NCBI GenBank assembly: GCA_051453625.1
Contig: JBOZIK010000001.1
Span: forward strand, 187,075,535-187,139,534
Source of the DNA: Welwitschia mirabilis
Lineage: Eukaryota > Gnetophyta > Gnetopsida > Welwitschiales
Direction: 5' to 3'
Length of the DNA stretch: 64,000 bases
In this document: positions 48,674 through 58,869 of the stretch, piece by piece
How the letters are laid out: the number at the start of each line of letters is the position of its first letter
Position numbering within the stretch: the first letter of the stretch is position 1
Made by a program: the position numbers and the translations under genes
Notes under the pieces: model-generated
Database searches by the model: none
What the model was told of the DNA's origin: nothing
Seen by the model: the letters and a program-made list of their open reading frames with translations, nothing else

Positions 48674-50025
48674 TGATAGGATCGAGAACCTTAGAGGGGA
48701 GAGGTGAATAGGTTCTTTCAAAAATTAACTAAAATTATGATATAATAAAAACTTGCTAAAAATAACTCGCTCATAAAATCTTGCATATAAATAAAAAACT
48801 AAAAGTATTCAAAGTAAAGAAATTAGCAAAGAACATAAAATATCTAATAGATGCATATAGGATTTTATAGTGGTTCGAGTAACCTCCTACTCCACTCTCA
48901 ATAATCATCTTATCCCCAAGATTGATTTCGATAGTTTTTAACTCTTCTAAGTTATGTAGATCCACCCGTAATCTTTACAAATGGAAGTTTCCAATCATAT
49001 TTTTGTAGGATTAGTCTCAACCTTCAGAGGATGTAATAGTGATGATAAGAATGTCTTGATGCATAAATATTATTTGTTCTTTAGTAAAATAATTTTGATG
49101 GAGCTCTTCTCATGTAGACAATACAAAAAATAAAGTGCAAGATCTAACCTTGAATGTACAGATATAACAAAGTCATGGATCTTCCTTGGTTAGGAGTATA
49201 AATGCTAAGATTCAACAGTGAGTATCACAAGATTTCAGTACTTTAACTAAGAGTCAAAAAGGTCCTTTTATCTGTTCTCTCTTGGATATTTATATTAAAA
49301 GGCTTTTAGGATTTATTACAAGTGAAAATATGCTTCCAATGTCTATAAATAACTAAAAAATTAATGGATATAAAACAAATAAAAAATTTTAGTTTTATTC
49401 TAGCCAGTCAACCCCTTAAAATATCGGTCGACCCCATCTCGTGCTATGACCTACACAGGTCTCCCAAGTGAAGTTTTCGGCTACTCCAATTTCTTATAGC
49501 TCTATGTCTTGTTGACCCCTTAGGTTCCAGTCAACCCCCATTTGGTCACTCGCAATTCTGTTTGGTCACCTACTAGTCCTAATAAAGGATCATTCCAATT
49601 TTCTACATCAAGTCCGATCGACTTCTTTAGGTATCCAGTCGATCCTTTAGGTGTCCAATCGACCCCATGATAATTGGCTTAGGAACATCAGTTACATAGT
49701 GTTCAAGTTAGGTTGATCCATTTAAAGGTCTGGTCGATCCCTTGATAATTGATTCAAGAGTACTATTCTTAAGATCATAGATCTAGTCAACTCCATTAGA
49801 AATCTGGTTAACCCCTCTAAATTTAGTTCAATTCTGAGGGTATGCTTCAGTTGTGATTGATCAAAGGATAAGTGAATTTGAAAGGTTTCTAGTGATTAGA
49901 TTTTGATAATTATGGCTTCAGTATTTAACCTATAAGTGATTAACATATTCTACATAAGATACACAAAATTTTCTACACAGAAAATATGAGTTTAACATTA
50001 ATTGGAAAAATATAATAATCTTCAT
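48674..50025 (-). repeat. 3' LTR of copia element
   Basis: On the + strand starts TGATAGGATCGAGAACC and ends ATAATCTTCA. It aligns with 54988-56348 throughout, including ATTTTATAGTGGTTCGAGTA/ATTTTATAGTGGTTTGCGTA and a cluster of GTCGAC-type motifs (49410-49830). Confidence 0.85.
49410..49830. repeat. GTCGACCCC-type motif cluster in copia LTR
   Basis: At least ten imperfect copies of CC(A/G)GTCGACCCCTT and decayed forms (GTTGACCCC, GTCAACCCC, GTCGATCCC) occur at irregular 20-60-base spacing. The core GTCGAC is palindromic and holds a CpG. The matching cluster in the other LTR is at about 55740-56190. Confidence 0.7.
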
Positions 50026-50128
50026 TTTTGACATTGATGACAAATAATACTTAGCTGTAAACATATGTAAAACTAAGAAAACTCCCACTCACAAAATGCC
50101 TATCATTCTTTGTAAAATATTTAGTCTT

Positions 50129-50605
50129 TTGAAATTAATTTAATACATTTTGATAAATTTAATTTTATGCTAAAATAAAAACAAGTTAAGGTACACATTT
50201 AGAGAGTTAATAACATAATATTTCTAAAAAACATATTTTGATCACATAACTTTTGTTACTTTGATTATTAACATTCATTGTAAATATAGAATAACATCAT
50301 ATAATATTTTAANNNNNNNNNNNNNNNNNNNNNNNNNNNNNNNNNNNNNNNNNNNNNNNNNNNNNNNNNNNNNNNNNNNNNNNNNNNNNNNNNNNNNNNN
50401 NNNNNNNNNNNNTTAGCCTTTTAAAATTAATTTAAGACATTTTGATAAATTTAATTTTATGCTAAAATAAAAATAATTTAAGGTACACATTTAGAGAGTT
50501 AATAACATAATATGTCTAAAAAACACATTTTAATCACATAACTTTTGTTACTTTGATTATTAACATTCATTGTAAATATAGAATAACATCATACAATATT
50601 TTAAA
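50129..50605. repeat. gap-flanking overlap 14 (100-N gap 50313-50412)
   Basis: TTAGTCTTTTGAAATTAATT at 50129 matches TTAGCCTTTTAAAATTAATT at 50413; about 185 bases follow in both copies. Confidence 0.8.
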
Positions 50606-50707
50606 CAGTTGAAGTGCATTGCAAATATAAGATAAATTTCATTTGGATTCTTAATATTCATCATTAAAAAATGTTAAGCTTATATGGATCTTTGAGTTGC
50701 ACAAAAA

Positions 50708-50887
50708 TATTTGAGAAACCAATTTCAAAACATAAAATCTAATGCATNNNNNNNNNNNNNNNNNNNNNNNNNNNNNNNNNNNNNNNNNNNNNNNNNNNNN
50801 NNNNNNNNNNNNNNNNNNNNNNNNNNNNNNNNNNNNNNNNNNNNNNNATTTGAGAAACCAATTTCAAAACATAAAATCAAATGCATT
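50708..50887. repeat. gap-flanking overlap 15, 40 bases (100-N gap 50748-50847)
   Basis: ATTTGAGAAACCAATTTCAA and the next 20 bases occur on both sides of the gap with a single difference (TCTAATG/TCAAATG). Confidence 0.85.
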
Positions 50888-51225
50888 TTTATAAGTATTA
50901 CAAAGAGATAAACAACTAATTCTTTCCCTTTTGACATCAATGCTAAAGAAGTGAACAAAAGCATATAAGCATAAAAATAAGTAAATAATTAATATGAAAA
51001 TATGGAGACAGATTATATAGTTCCTATTTGACAAACAAACTTCCATTTTGCACTACTAGCTTTCACTAAAGGGCCTATAAAACTGAGAGGGTCTAGGTGA
51101 TTGAGCTTTTATTCTACTCAATCATTTTACAATCAGTCATATAATAGTGAGATACCCCCCAATTCATTTCTAAGATGAATAAAACTATCAAAATCCAGGG
51201 GTTTAGTAAAAATATTTGCTAGCTA

Positions 51226-51932
51226 TTAGTCTATACTCATAAAGTTCATAGAGATGTGTTCCCTTTCTACTTGATTTCTTAGGAAATAATGCCTTAGATC
51301 AATATGTTTAATTCTTGAGTGTTGCATAGGATTTTTTAATATGTTTATAGCATTAGTGTTATCATAAAATATTAGGACTTGTTTAAAATTAACAATGAAA
51401 TCCTTTAGCATTTCTTTCATCCATAAAAGATGAGTATAACAAATACCTACTATAATATATTCTTCTTTTGCAGTTAAGAAAGAGATAAAATTTTGTTTTT
51501 TACTTGTCCATCCTACTAAACATAAATTTTGTAGAAAATAATTTCCACTTATACTCTTTTGATTGTCCTTACAACTAGTCCAATCTACATCACTAAAACC
51601 TGTAAGCTCGAAAGATGTCTCTGTAGGATACCATAAGCCATAATCACATGTGTCTTTTATATATCTAATTATTCTTTTTACTACTTGTAGATGTGATTCT
51701 TTTGGTTGGGATTGATACCTTGCATATACTCCAATACTAAACATAATATCTGGTCTACTTTTAATCAAATATAATAAACTACCTATCATACTTCTATAAG
51801 GATTTTAATCCATTGGTTTACCATTTTCATCCAAACTCACTTTACATGATGTAGACATAGGAGTATTAGTTGTTTTTACATTTTCTAATCCAAAATATTT
51901 TATTAAATCTCTTACATATTTAGATTGAGAAA
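51226..51932 (-). pseudogene. copia RT C-terminus and RNase H, nearly open
   Basis: From 51932 leftwards: FSQSKYVRDLIKYFGLENVK, STSCKVSLDENGKPMD, one stop, NPYRSM, then the open 187-codon frame from 51789 with IGSLLYLIKSRPDIMFSIGV. The RNase H part keeps its acidic residues: FSDVDWTSCKDNQKSISG, TAKEEYI, YDNTNAI and RIKHIDLRHYFLRN. Only one internal stop was seen, so this is the best-preserved coding region in the window. The catalytic YVDD of RT falls in the 786-N gap. Confidence 0.9.
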
Positions 51933-52789
51933 NNNNNNNNNNNNNNNNNNNNNNNNNNNNNNNNNNNNNNNNNNNNNNNNNNNNNNNNNNNNNNNNNNNN
52001 NNNNNNNNNNNNNNNNNNNNNNNNNNNNNNNNNNNNNNNNNNNNNNNNNNNNNNNNNNNNNNNNNNNNNNNNNNNNNNNNNNNNNNNNNNNNNNNNNNNN
52101 NNNNNNNNNNNNNNNNNNNNNNNNNNNNNNNNNNNNNNNNNNNNNNNNNNNNNNNNNNNNNNNNNNNNNNNNNNNNNNNNNNNNNNNNNNNNNNNNNNNN
52201 NNNNNNNNNNNNNNNNNNNNNNNNNNNNNNNNNNNNNNNNNNNNNNNNNNNNNNNNNNNNNNNNNNNNNNNNNNNNNNNNNNNNNNNNNNNNNNNNNNNN
52301 NNNNNNNNNNNNNNNNNNNNNNNNNNNNNNNNNNNNNNNNNNNNNNNNNNNNNNNNNNNNNNNNNNNNNNNNNNNNNNNNNNNNNNNNNNNNNNNNNNNN
52401 NNNNNNNNNNNNNNNNNNNNNNNNNNNNNNNNNNNNNNNNNNNNNNNNNNNNNNNNNNNNNNNNNNNNNNNNNNNNNNNNNNNNNNNNNNNNNNNNNNNN
52501 NNNNNNNNNNNNNNNNNNNNNNNNNNNNNNNNNNNNNNNNNNNNNNNNNNNNNNNNNNNNNNNNNNNNNNNNNNNNNNNNNNNNNNNNNNNNNNNNNNNN
52601 NNNNNNNNNNNNNNNNNNNNNNNNNNNNNNNNNNNNNNNNNNNNNNNNNNNNNNNNNNNNNNNNNNNNNNNNNNNNNNNNNNNNNNNNNNNNNNNNNNNN
52701 NNNNNNNNNNNNNNNNNNATTTTTTAATTAACTTCTCTAATAATAGATTCTAAAGGATGATATTTTAATAATTTAAGCTTTTTCGGTGT

Positions 52790-53485
52790 ACCTTCTTTTG
52801 ATGAAACTTTATTACTTTCAGTAGTTACTTCATTAGTCATGGAGATGCTTATAGTTATGACTTGCTCTTCATCTGTGCAGTTTGGTCTTGTGTCAATCTC
52901 ATTGATTTGTACATTTATTAACTATTCTACCATTAAACTTCTCTTGTTGAAAACACGATAGGCTCTACTTCTAGTTGAGTAACCCAAAAAGATAGTTTCA
53001 TCAGCTTTAAACTCGAATTTGCTCAAATGTTTTCTATCTTTTAGAACATAGCATTTACTTCCAAAGACTTTAAAATATGAAATATTAGGTTGTCTTCCTT
53101 TCCATAAATCATATGACATTTTATCTGTACTGGGACTAAGATATACTTCATTAATAATATATCATGCTTTGCTAACTACCTCACCCCAAAATGATTTAAG
53201 GACCTCCTTATCATTTAACATGGTTCATGCCATTTCTTGTAGGAATCTATTCTTTTTCTTAGCCATACCCTTTTTTTGTGGTGTCTTTGGGGCTAAAAAT
53301 TGATGATCAATTTCATTATCAATACAATATTTCTCAAAAAAAATGGTTTTCAAATTTACCACCATGATCACTTCTTTTTTTTTTATTGTATACCCTTTTT
53401 CATTTTGAATATTTTTGCATATCTCAAGCCAACCTTTATATGCTTTAGGCTTGTTTAACAAGAAGGCTACCCAATTATATCTAGA
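52790..53485 (-). pseudogene. copia integrase, decayed
   Basis: The C-terminal part (53119-52922, open) has MSYDLWKGRQPNISYFKVFG, SKCYVL, FLGYSTRSRAYRVFNKRS. The core (53461-53225, open) has KAYKGWLEICKNIQNEKGYT, a shifted DHGGEFEN region, and FEKYCIDNEIDHQFLAPKTP followed by QKKGMAKKKNRFLQEMA, matching the HNFS.PRTPQQNGV.ERKNRTLQEMA block. A frameshift disrupts the second catalytic Asp. The N-terminal zinc finger falls in the 365-N gap. Confidence 0.85.
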
Positions 53486-53850
53486 NNNNNNNNNNNNNNN
53501 NNNNNNNNNNNNNNNNNNNNNNNNNNNNNNNNNNNNNNNNNNNNNNNNNNNNNNNNNNNNNNNNNNNNNNNNNNNNNNNNNNNNNNNNNNNNNNNNNNNN
53601 NNNNNNNNNNNNNNNNNNNNNNNNNNNNNNNNNNNNNNNNNNNNNNNNNNNNNNNNNNNNNNNNNNNNNNNNNNNNNNNNNNNNNNNNNNNNNNNNNNNN
53701 NNNNNNNNNNNNNNNNNNNNNNNNNNNNNNNNNNNNNNNNNNNNNNNNNNNNNNNNNNNNNNNNNNNNNNNNNNNNNNNNNNNNNNNNNNNNNNNNNNNN
53801 NNNNNNNNNNNNNNNNNNNNNNNNNNNNNNNNNNNNNNNNNNNNNNNNNN

Positions 53851-54258
53851 TATTAGACTTCCCATGTAAAATTTTACATTTTGATTTATTAAAGATTAAC
53901 TTATGACCTTTTTCACATATTTAACTAATGTTCAATTATGTTTTAAACCATTTACATATAAAACTTCATTAATTCTAAGAAGGTTACATCCACCGCTGCT
54001 TTCAATGCCTTCTATTTTTTCTCTCTCGTTATTACCAAAAGTCATCTCTCCTCCATAAAACTTACTTAATTTCTTAAACCTAGATTTCTCTCCTATCATA
54101 TGCCTTGAACACCCACTATCTAGATATCAGCTATTACGATTTGAAACCTTAAAGTTGTCTAAATTAAAAAACTTTTAAGATCATTAGCTTTTATCCACAT
54201 AGGCTTTTTATACTTATGTGATATACCTCCTTTTGGAATAAATTTAAAAGTAAAAGTA
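53851..54258 (-). pseudogene. copia protease and pre-integrase region, decayed
   Basis: At about 54125-54100 the - strand reads YLDSGCSRHMIGEKSRFKKL, the copia aspartic protease signature (W.LDSGCS.HM) with catalytic Asp intact. It continues SKFYGGEMTFGNNEREKIEG and NEVLYVNGLKHN. A stop just before YLDSG replaces the usual Trp. Confidence 0.85.
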
Positions 54259-54268
54259 NNNNNNNNNN

Positions 54269-54960
54269 AGCATTGCACAAAAGTTTTGAATGACCAATTT
54301 TTCCATAGAAATGACAAGTAACTTTTGAGAAGAACTTACTATTCTATGTTACATGATTTTGCTACTTTTGAGATTTTTGTGAGATGAACCCAATACTTTA
54401 CTTATCACCAACAGTTTTCTAAACTCCAAACATTTGTTTTAATTTAAAAGATCCACCAGAAAGTTTATTAACAAAATGAGATAACTCTATAACCTATAGG
54501 ATGAGTTCAGAGTTTTCTAATTTGATCTTATTAAATCTTGATTCCATTTCCTCCTTTTCCCTGATGAGAGATTTTACAATATTGATTAGATCATTTATCT
54601 TTTTAGATAATTTTTTACATTCTAGATATAGCTCTTGATAAGTATCTTCTAGTTCATCTTATTTTTCATCAATCACATCTAAATCATCTCACTCTGATGT
54701 ATTGGGTAAATTTTGTAAGGAAGGCATAATTGCCATAAAAGAAAGTCTCCCATTTTCATCAGATTTTTGAATTAATCTTGTATCACTTTTACTTGACTCC
54801 CTTGAATTTTTACTATTTACAATCTGTTTGAAAATATATCCACATACAATCCAAATATACAAATAAAAGTACAGGTGTCTAAGAAGGACATATTTGAAAA
54901 ATCAATAGAGGGATTTCTCATATTTGGCTCTCAGAGTCTAGACTAGTTAAAATATAGTAA
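54269..54960 (-). pseudogene. copia gag, C-terminal half, decayed
   Basis: The zinc knuckle is at about 54312-54272: CHFYGKIGHSKLLC, where the second Cys of CX2CX4HX4C has become Tyr (G to A). Upstream on the - strand is a coiled-coil-like stretch, DTYQELYLECKKLSKKINDL and LIREKEEMESRFNKIKLENS, and before it NSREST, stop, SDTRLIQKSDENGR. This order is usual for long copia gag proteins. The gag start is not found: only 10 bases separate this segment from the PBS, so the N-terminal half appears deleted. Confidence 0.7.
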
Positions 54961-54969
54961 TGAACTCAA

Positions 54970-54985
54970 CTTGGCTCTAATACCA
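54970..54985 (-). promoter_or_regulatory. copia primer-binding site (tRNA-iMet)
   Basis: On the - strand TGGTATTAGAGCCAAG begins two bases after the LTR end; the plant initiator-Met site starts TGGTATCAGAGC, so there is one C-to-T change. It marks the right LTR as 5'. Confidence 0.85.
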
Positions 54986-54987
54986 AT

Positions 54988-56348
54988 TGATAGTATCGAT
55001 AGCCATAGAGGTGGAATGAATATGTTATTTAAAAAATTAACCAAAATCATGATATAATAAAAACTCACTCAAAATAAATTTCTAATAAAATTATGCATAT
55101 AAAGAAAAATCTAAAAGTATTTAAAGCAAAGAAACTAATAGAAATCATAAAATACCGAATAAATGCACACATGATTTTATAGTGGTTTGCGTAACCTCCT
55201 ACTTTACTCTCAATGATTAGCTTATCTTCAAGATTGATCTGGATTTTTGTTAACTCTTGTAGGTATTGCAATTCACCTGTAACTTTACAAATAGACTTTC
55301 ATAGGCTAAGTATTAACCTTTTCAATTGGACTTTTGTAGACTCAATCTCAACCTTCAAAGGATGTAATAGTAATGATAAGAATGTTTTGATGCACAAATA
55401 TCACTCATTCTTCAGTACAATGATTTTGGTGGATCTTCTCTTGTATATGATACAACAAATAAAGTGTAAGATCTGATCTTGAATGTACAGATATAATAAA
55501 ATGATGGATATTCCTTAGTCAGAAGTACAAATGTCAAGATCCAACGGTAAATATTACAAGATTTTAGTACTTTAATCAAGAGTCAAAAAGTTTCTTTTTT
55601 CTTCTTTCTCTTGGCTATTTATATTAGAAGGATTTTAGGATTTATTACAATTGAAAATACACTTTCAATGGCTATGAATGGCTAGAAAATGGATATCTAA
55701 TGGATATAAAATGGATAGAAAATTTTAGTTCCATTCCAGCCGGTTGATCTCTTAAAAGTCTGGTTGATCCCATCTAGTATCGTGACTTACATAGATCACC
55801 TAAGTAAAGTTTTTAGTTGCCCAGTTTCTTATGGATCCATGTCTAGTCGATCCCTCAGGTTTTGATTGACCCCCATTTGGTCACCTATAATTCTATTTGG
55901 TCACTTGCTAGTCTTGATAAAAAATCATTCCAATTTCCTGCATTAGGTCCACTCAATCCCTTTATGTATTTGGTTGATTCCATGACAAGTAGCTTAAGGA
56001 TATCAGCTACATAGTGCTTAGGTCTAGTCGACTCCTTTAAAGGTCTAATCGACCCCTTGACACTATTCTCACGATCACAGATCCAGTTAACTCCATCATA
56101 AATCTGTTCAACCCCTCTTAATTCAGTTCAATTCTAAAAGTATGCTCTAGGTGTATTTAACCCCTTACAAATCCGATCGATCCCTCAAGAGGGTAAGTAA
56201 ACTTAACAGGTTTCTAGTAATCATATTTTGATAATTATAGATTTAACATTTAACCTATAAGTTATTAACATCTTCTACACAAGATACACAAAATTTACTA
56301 TATAGAAAGCATTAGTTTGACATCAATTGGCAAAACATAATCTAAACA
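54988..56348 (-). repeat. 5' LTR of copia element
   Basis: On the + strand starts TGATAGTATCGATAGCC and ends AATCTAAACA, followed by TCCAC (target duplication). Pairs with 48674-50025. The second GTCGAC-type cluster lies at about 55740-56190. The short ORFs 55065-55271 (-) and 55213-55476 (+) inside it, like the one at 48771-48965, are LTR sequence. Confidence 0.85.
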
Positions 56349-56353
56349 TCCAC

Positions 56354-56719
56354 TGCCAACTTTACTATCCATACTTTATAGCTTATGGAGAACCGATTGT
56401 AGGTAGGGTCTACCTAGATGATTGAGTAAGTAAAATCTCAACTTACATAATTTATTTATTACTGTTTTTAGTTAGTGGAATTTTCTTGGATTGGATTTTT
56501 GTTATTTGTTTAACCACTCTTTCTTAGTTAACTTACTTAAAGCAAAATAGTGATAGAGGTAAGTGTTTCTGCACATACATACTATTAGATTTATATTTTT
56601 CTTCTATGGGTATGAGTAGATTATAGCTCCTTAAGTATTTAAATGTAGATACATATTTTATTTTATCCCCTCATAAAATTTTTACTTGATCCTTGCTTTA
56701 TTCTCGTTCTTATTCATCT
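56354..56719 (+). other. continuation of the antisense fragment and intron-like segment
   Basis: The first 50 bases complete the frame begun at 48496. Around 56400 the sequence TGTAG/GTAGGG could be a splice donor; the rest, to the ATG at 56720, has no ORF. Confidence 0.3.
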
Positions 56720-58260
56720 ATGGAGGGTGAATTTTCCAGGTACTATGACCCTGGAGAAACATTACATGATATGTTTTATATTCCATTTGAGGTATGGGTT
56801 CTTATGTGAAATTTTTAAACAATAATTATATTTCTAATGACTCTTTTTTTATTTATTATTATTTACATATGAATAAGGTATTGGGATCCTATGACTCTTC
56901 CTATCAAAATTGGGATAAAGCTAGCTGTCTATTACCTAAAAAACCTGAGAAAGAGGAAACACCCTTATCTTTACTTCGTGATACTAACCCTGTGGAGTAT
57001 TATCTTAGTTTTTTTCTTTTTTCCTCCTTTAAAAACCCCCTTTTTAGCCTTGACTTAGTATGATATTTTTACTAAACATTCTTTTAAATTTGTTCATTTT
57101 AGGTTCCATGCTCACAGACCTTGATGGAGGATGATCTAGATTTTACCCCATAATCTTCAAAGACACTCTCCTTTCATAAGCTAAGGGAGGATTGCATAGC
57201 AATAAGTGACTCATTTTCTTTTATATCTTTCACTAGCCTATTTATGAATTTGTTATTCCCTTCTAATTCTGTAGATGAAAATGTTATTAATGAATTTGAT
57301 ATGTTAATGGATGAAGGGGATATATCCTACTCAACTCCATGTTTTTTGCTTCTAGGTTATAGTTCACCTATTGCTCACTAATATTTATAGCCTCCTCATT
57401 ATCCACTTGGAACTTCACAATCTATTATTAATAAGCAGTATTACATATCTTACCATATAGATCATTTTTTATTAGTGGTGAAGACCTTGTATCCCAAGGT
57501 TAAGAAGATGATGAATTAGTTAGAGAAGTATCAATCTTTCTCTAGCCTCTTGCATATTCAAATCAATCACTTTTCTTACTTATATTATGTCTACATAAAT
57601 TATCACTTCAAACTAATAGATTTTCTATAAGATTTCAAGTGTAGCCACTCTACTTACTTTACTTTCCATTGCTTCACTGCCCATTACCCTCCACAGCGCA
57701 AATGGCTCACTCCACTCTGAGACTTTTAGAATTTGATTGATATGATGAAATCCTTTTCTTATATGACTTGGCATGAGGTAGAAGAGTGGGAATCCATGAG
57801 TGATTCCTCCCAAATGTTAGAAAATTAGGTGGAGAATATGCACATATTAGAAAAGATATCACGGGTAAATGCTTTCTAAATTATGCATTGAAAGAGAGTC
57901 AACTACCTTTTTTGCTCACTTAACCAAGAGTAAGAGGATGATCTAGGCTTGTGTGATTGTTTGGCAATTACGATTAATGATATTAATGTATTATGCCATG
58001 ACAGCAATCTTTTAAAAAAGTATCTATTAGGAACCCTCATGGCTTACAGTAAGCTTCACATGAAGCTCTACAAAAAGCCATACCCCATCACTAGAGTGGA
58101 TTTTGTAGTAGGTTCTTCTTACATTAAAATTAGTATTATGATGGTTCCTCATCAATCTATTGGGATGGAGATCATTCCAAGTGGTGTGGAGCTATCCATT
58201 CTAAGTGCAGAGGGTCATAACCTAGTTCCATTCCCTGTGGAGGATTTTCTTCCTCTTTAG
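56720..58260 (+). pseudogene. antisense ORF of about 510 codons in the chromovirus leader
   Basis: Starts MEGEFSRYYDPGETLHDMFY in a good context (TCATCTATGG). After one frame change near 56790 (indel or donor at GAG/GTATGG) a single frame runs from 56794 to the TAG at 58258. It includes VLGSYDSSYQNWDKASCLLP, LMEDDLDFTP, STYFTFHCFTAHYPPQRKWL and the open 3' part HMKLYKKPYPITRVDFVVGS. From 57124 to the end there are 378 codons with no indel and eleven stops, each one transition from Gln, Arg or Trp. At 57058-57102 four stops cluster in a 45-base GT...AG segment with TACTAAAC inside. The protein is not recognised. It ends about 200 bases from the PBS, on the strand opposite to gag-pol. Confidence 0.6.
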
Positions 58261-58460
58261 TGATGATTCCATGATTTACTATTCAAGGCATCATGATGTT
58301 TTATGTTAGCACCTTTGTTTCCTCTTTTATATCACAACTCTTTTATTTACTGCTTACCATTTTGGTCTACTATCTTAATATTAAGCTTTGCTTATTTATA
58401 AAACTAAATTCCTTCCTTGTTTTTATTTGATGTAGTAGTTTACTACTTATTGTATATTCT
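58261..58460. other. spacer between antisense ORF and PBS
   Basis: Two hundred AT-rich bases with no visible feature; 3' untranslated sequence for the + strand ORF and first leader bases for the chromovirus. Confidence 0.4.
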
Positions 58461-58470
58461 GATACCAAAT
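58461..58470 (-). promoter_or_regulatory. chromovirus primer-binding site (tRNA-iMet)
   Basis: On the - strand TTGGTATCAG, followed by AATAT, lies directly inside the right LTR. The core TGGTATCAGA is intact. It establishes that the right LTR is the 5' one. Confidence 0.8.
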
Positions 58471-58471
58471 A

Positions 58472-58863
58472 TAATGTTCTATTTTAATAAAAGAAACATA
58501 TAAAATAATATGCCAAGCTCAATAAGAATAACAAGGGACAATTTAGCAAAATTAAATTTTATTATTATAAATAATGGATTACATTCCTTATCATTTAGTC
58601 AATAGCCCTAGACCAGTGGTCAAAGGTAAAGACATGGACTATGACCTGATTCCTCCTCTTAGAACCCTTGGGGATTAGACAAGGTTGTAATTGGTTTCAT
58701 CCACCTAGTCTATCCACCTCTACCTAATGCCATAGGCTTTTATAGCATAAATGAAAGAACATAGTTTTACATCTTTAGGTCACACCTATTCATAAGTCAT
58801 TAATTATGCCCATTTAGTATCTTAACATACTTATTTTATAATTAGTGAATTTAAAACATTATA
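58472..58863 (-). repeat. 5' LTR of chromovirus
   Basis: On the + strand begins TATAATGTT and ends AACATTATA, perfect inverted repeats. It aligns with 41069-41484 and is about 20 bases shorter. TGGTT follows after one extra base. Confidence 0.85.
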
Positions 58864-58864
58864 G

Positions 58865-58869
58865 TGGTT
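58865..58869. repeat. target-site duplication of the chromovirus, right copy
   Basis: TGGTT, the mate of 41064-41068. Directly after it the Athila spacer resumes (CATCATGGATTAATAATA matches CATCATGGAAAGTGTTAATA at 1445). Confidence 0.6.

Larger units (their letters stand above)
50026..51225 (-). other. copia 3' untranslated region with two gap overlaps
   Basis: No coding sequence. Two 100-N gaps with flanking copies: 50129-50312 with 50413-50605, and 50708-50747 with 50848-50886. Confidence 0.6.
48674..56348 (-). mobile_element. Ty1/copia retrotransposon, - strand, nested in the chromovirus
   Basis: LTRs at 54988-56348 (5') and 48674-50025 (3'), PBS for tRNA-iMet (54970-54985), then on the - strand gag, protease, integrase, RT and RNase H, the Ty1/copia order. 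Target duplication TCCAT (48669-48673) / TCCAC (56349-56353), one transition apart. Two sized gaps (786 and 365 N) hide parts of RT and integrase. LTRs of about 1.35 kb and the AYRVFNKR integrase tail suggest a SIRE/Maximus-type lineage; this is inference. Confidence 0.85.
41069..58863 (-). mobile_element. chromovirus (Ty3/gypsy with chromodomain), - strand, nested
   Basis: Complete but decayed element. Read on the - strand: 5' LTR (58472-58863), tRNA-iMet PBS (58461-58470), long leader, gag (46116 to about 45000), PR, RT, RNase H, IN, chromodomain (about 41650-41802), polypurine tract (41485-41497), 3' LTR (41069-41484). TGGTT lies at 41064-41068 and 58865-58869, with one extra base before the right copy, and is the likely target duplication. 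It split element B, and was itself split by a copia element at 48674-56348. LTRs near 400 bp with a chromodomain point to a short-LTR chromovirus lineage; the exact lineage is not resolved. Confidence 0.85.

Noticed and set aside
41069-58863. Reading the right LTR as the 3' LTR of a + strand element containing the 56720 ORF
   Set aside because: The PBS lies inside the right LTR, the polypurine tract lies inside the left one, and all pol domains are on the - strand.
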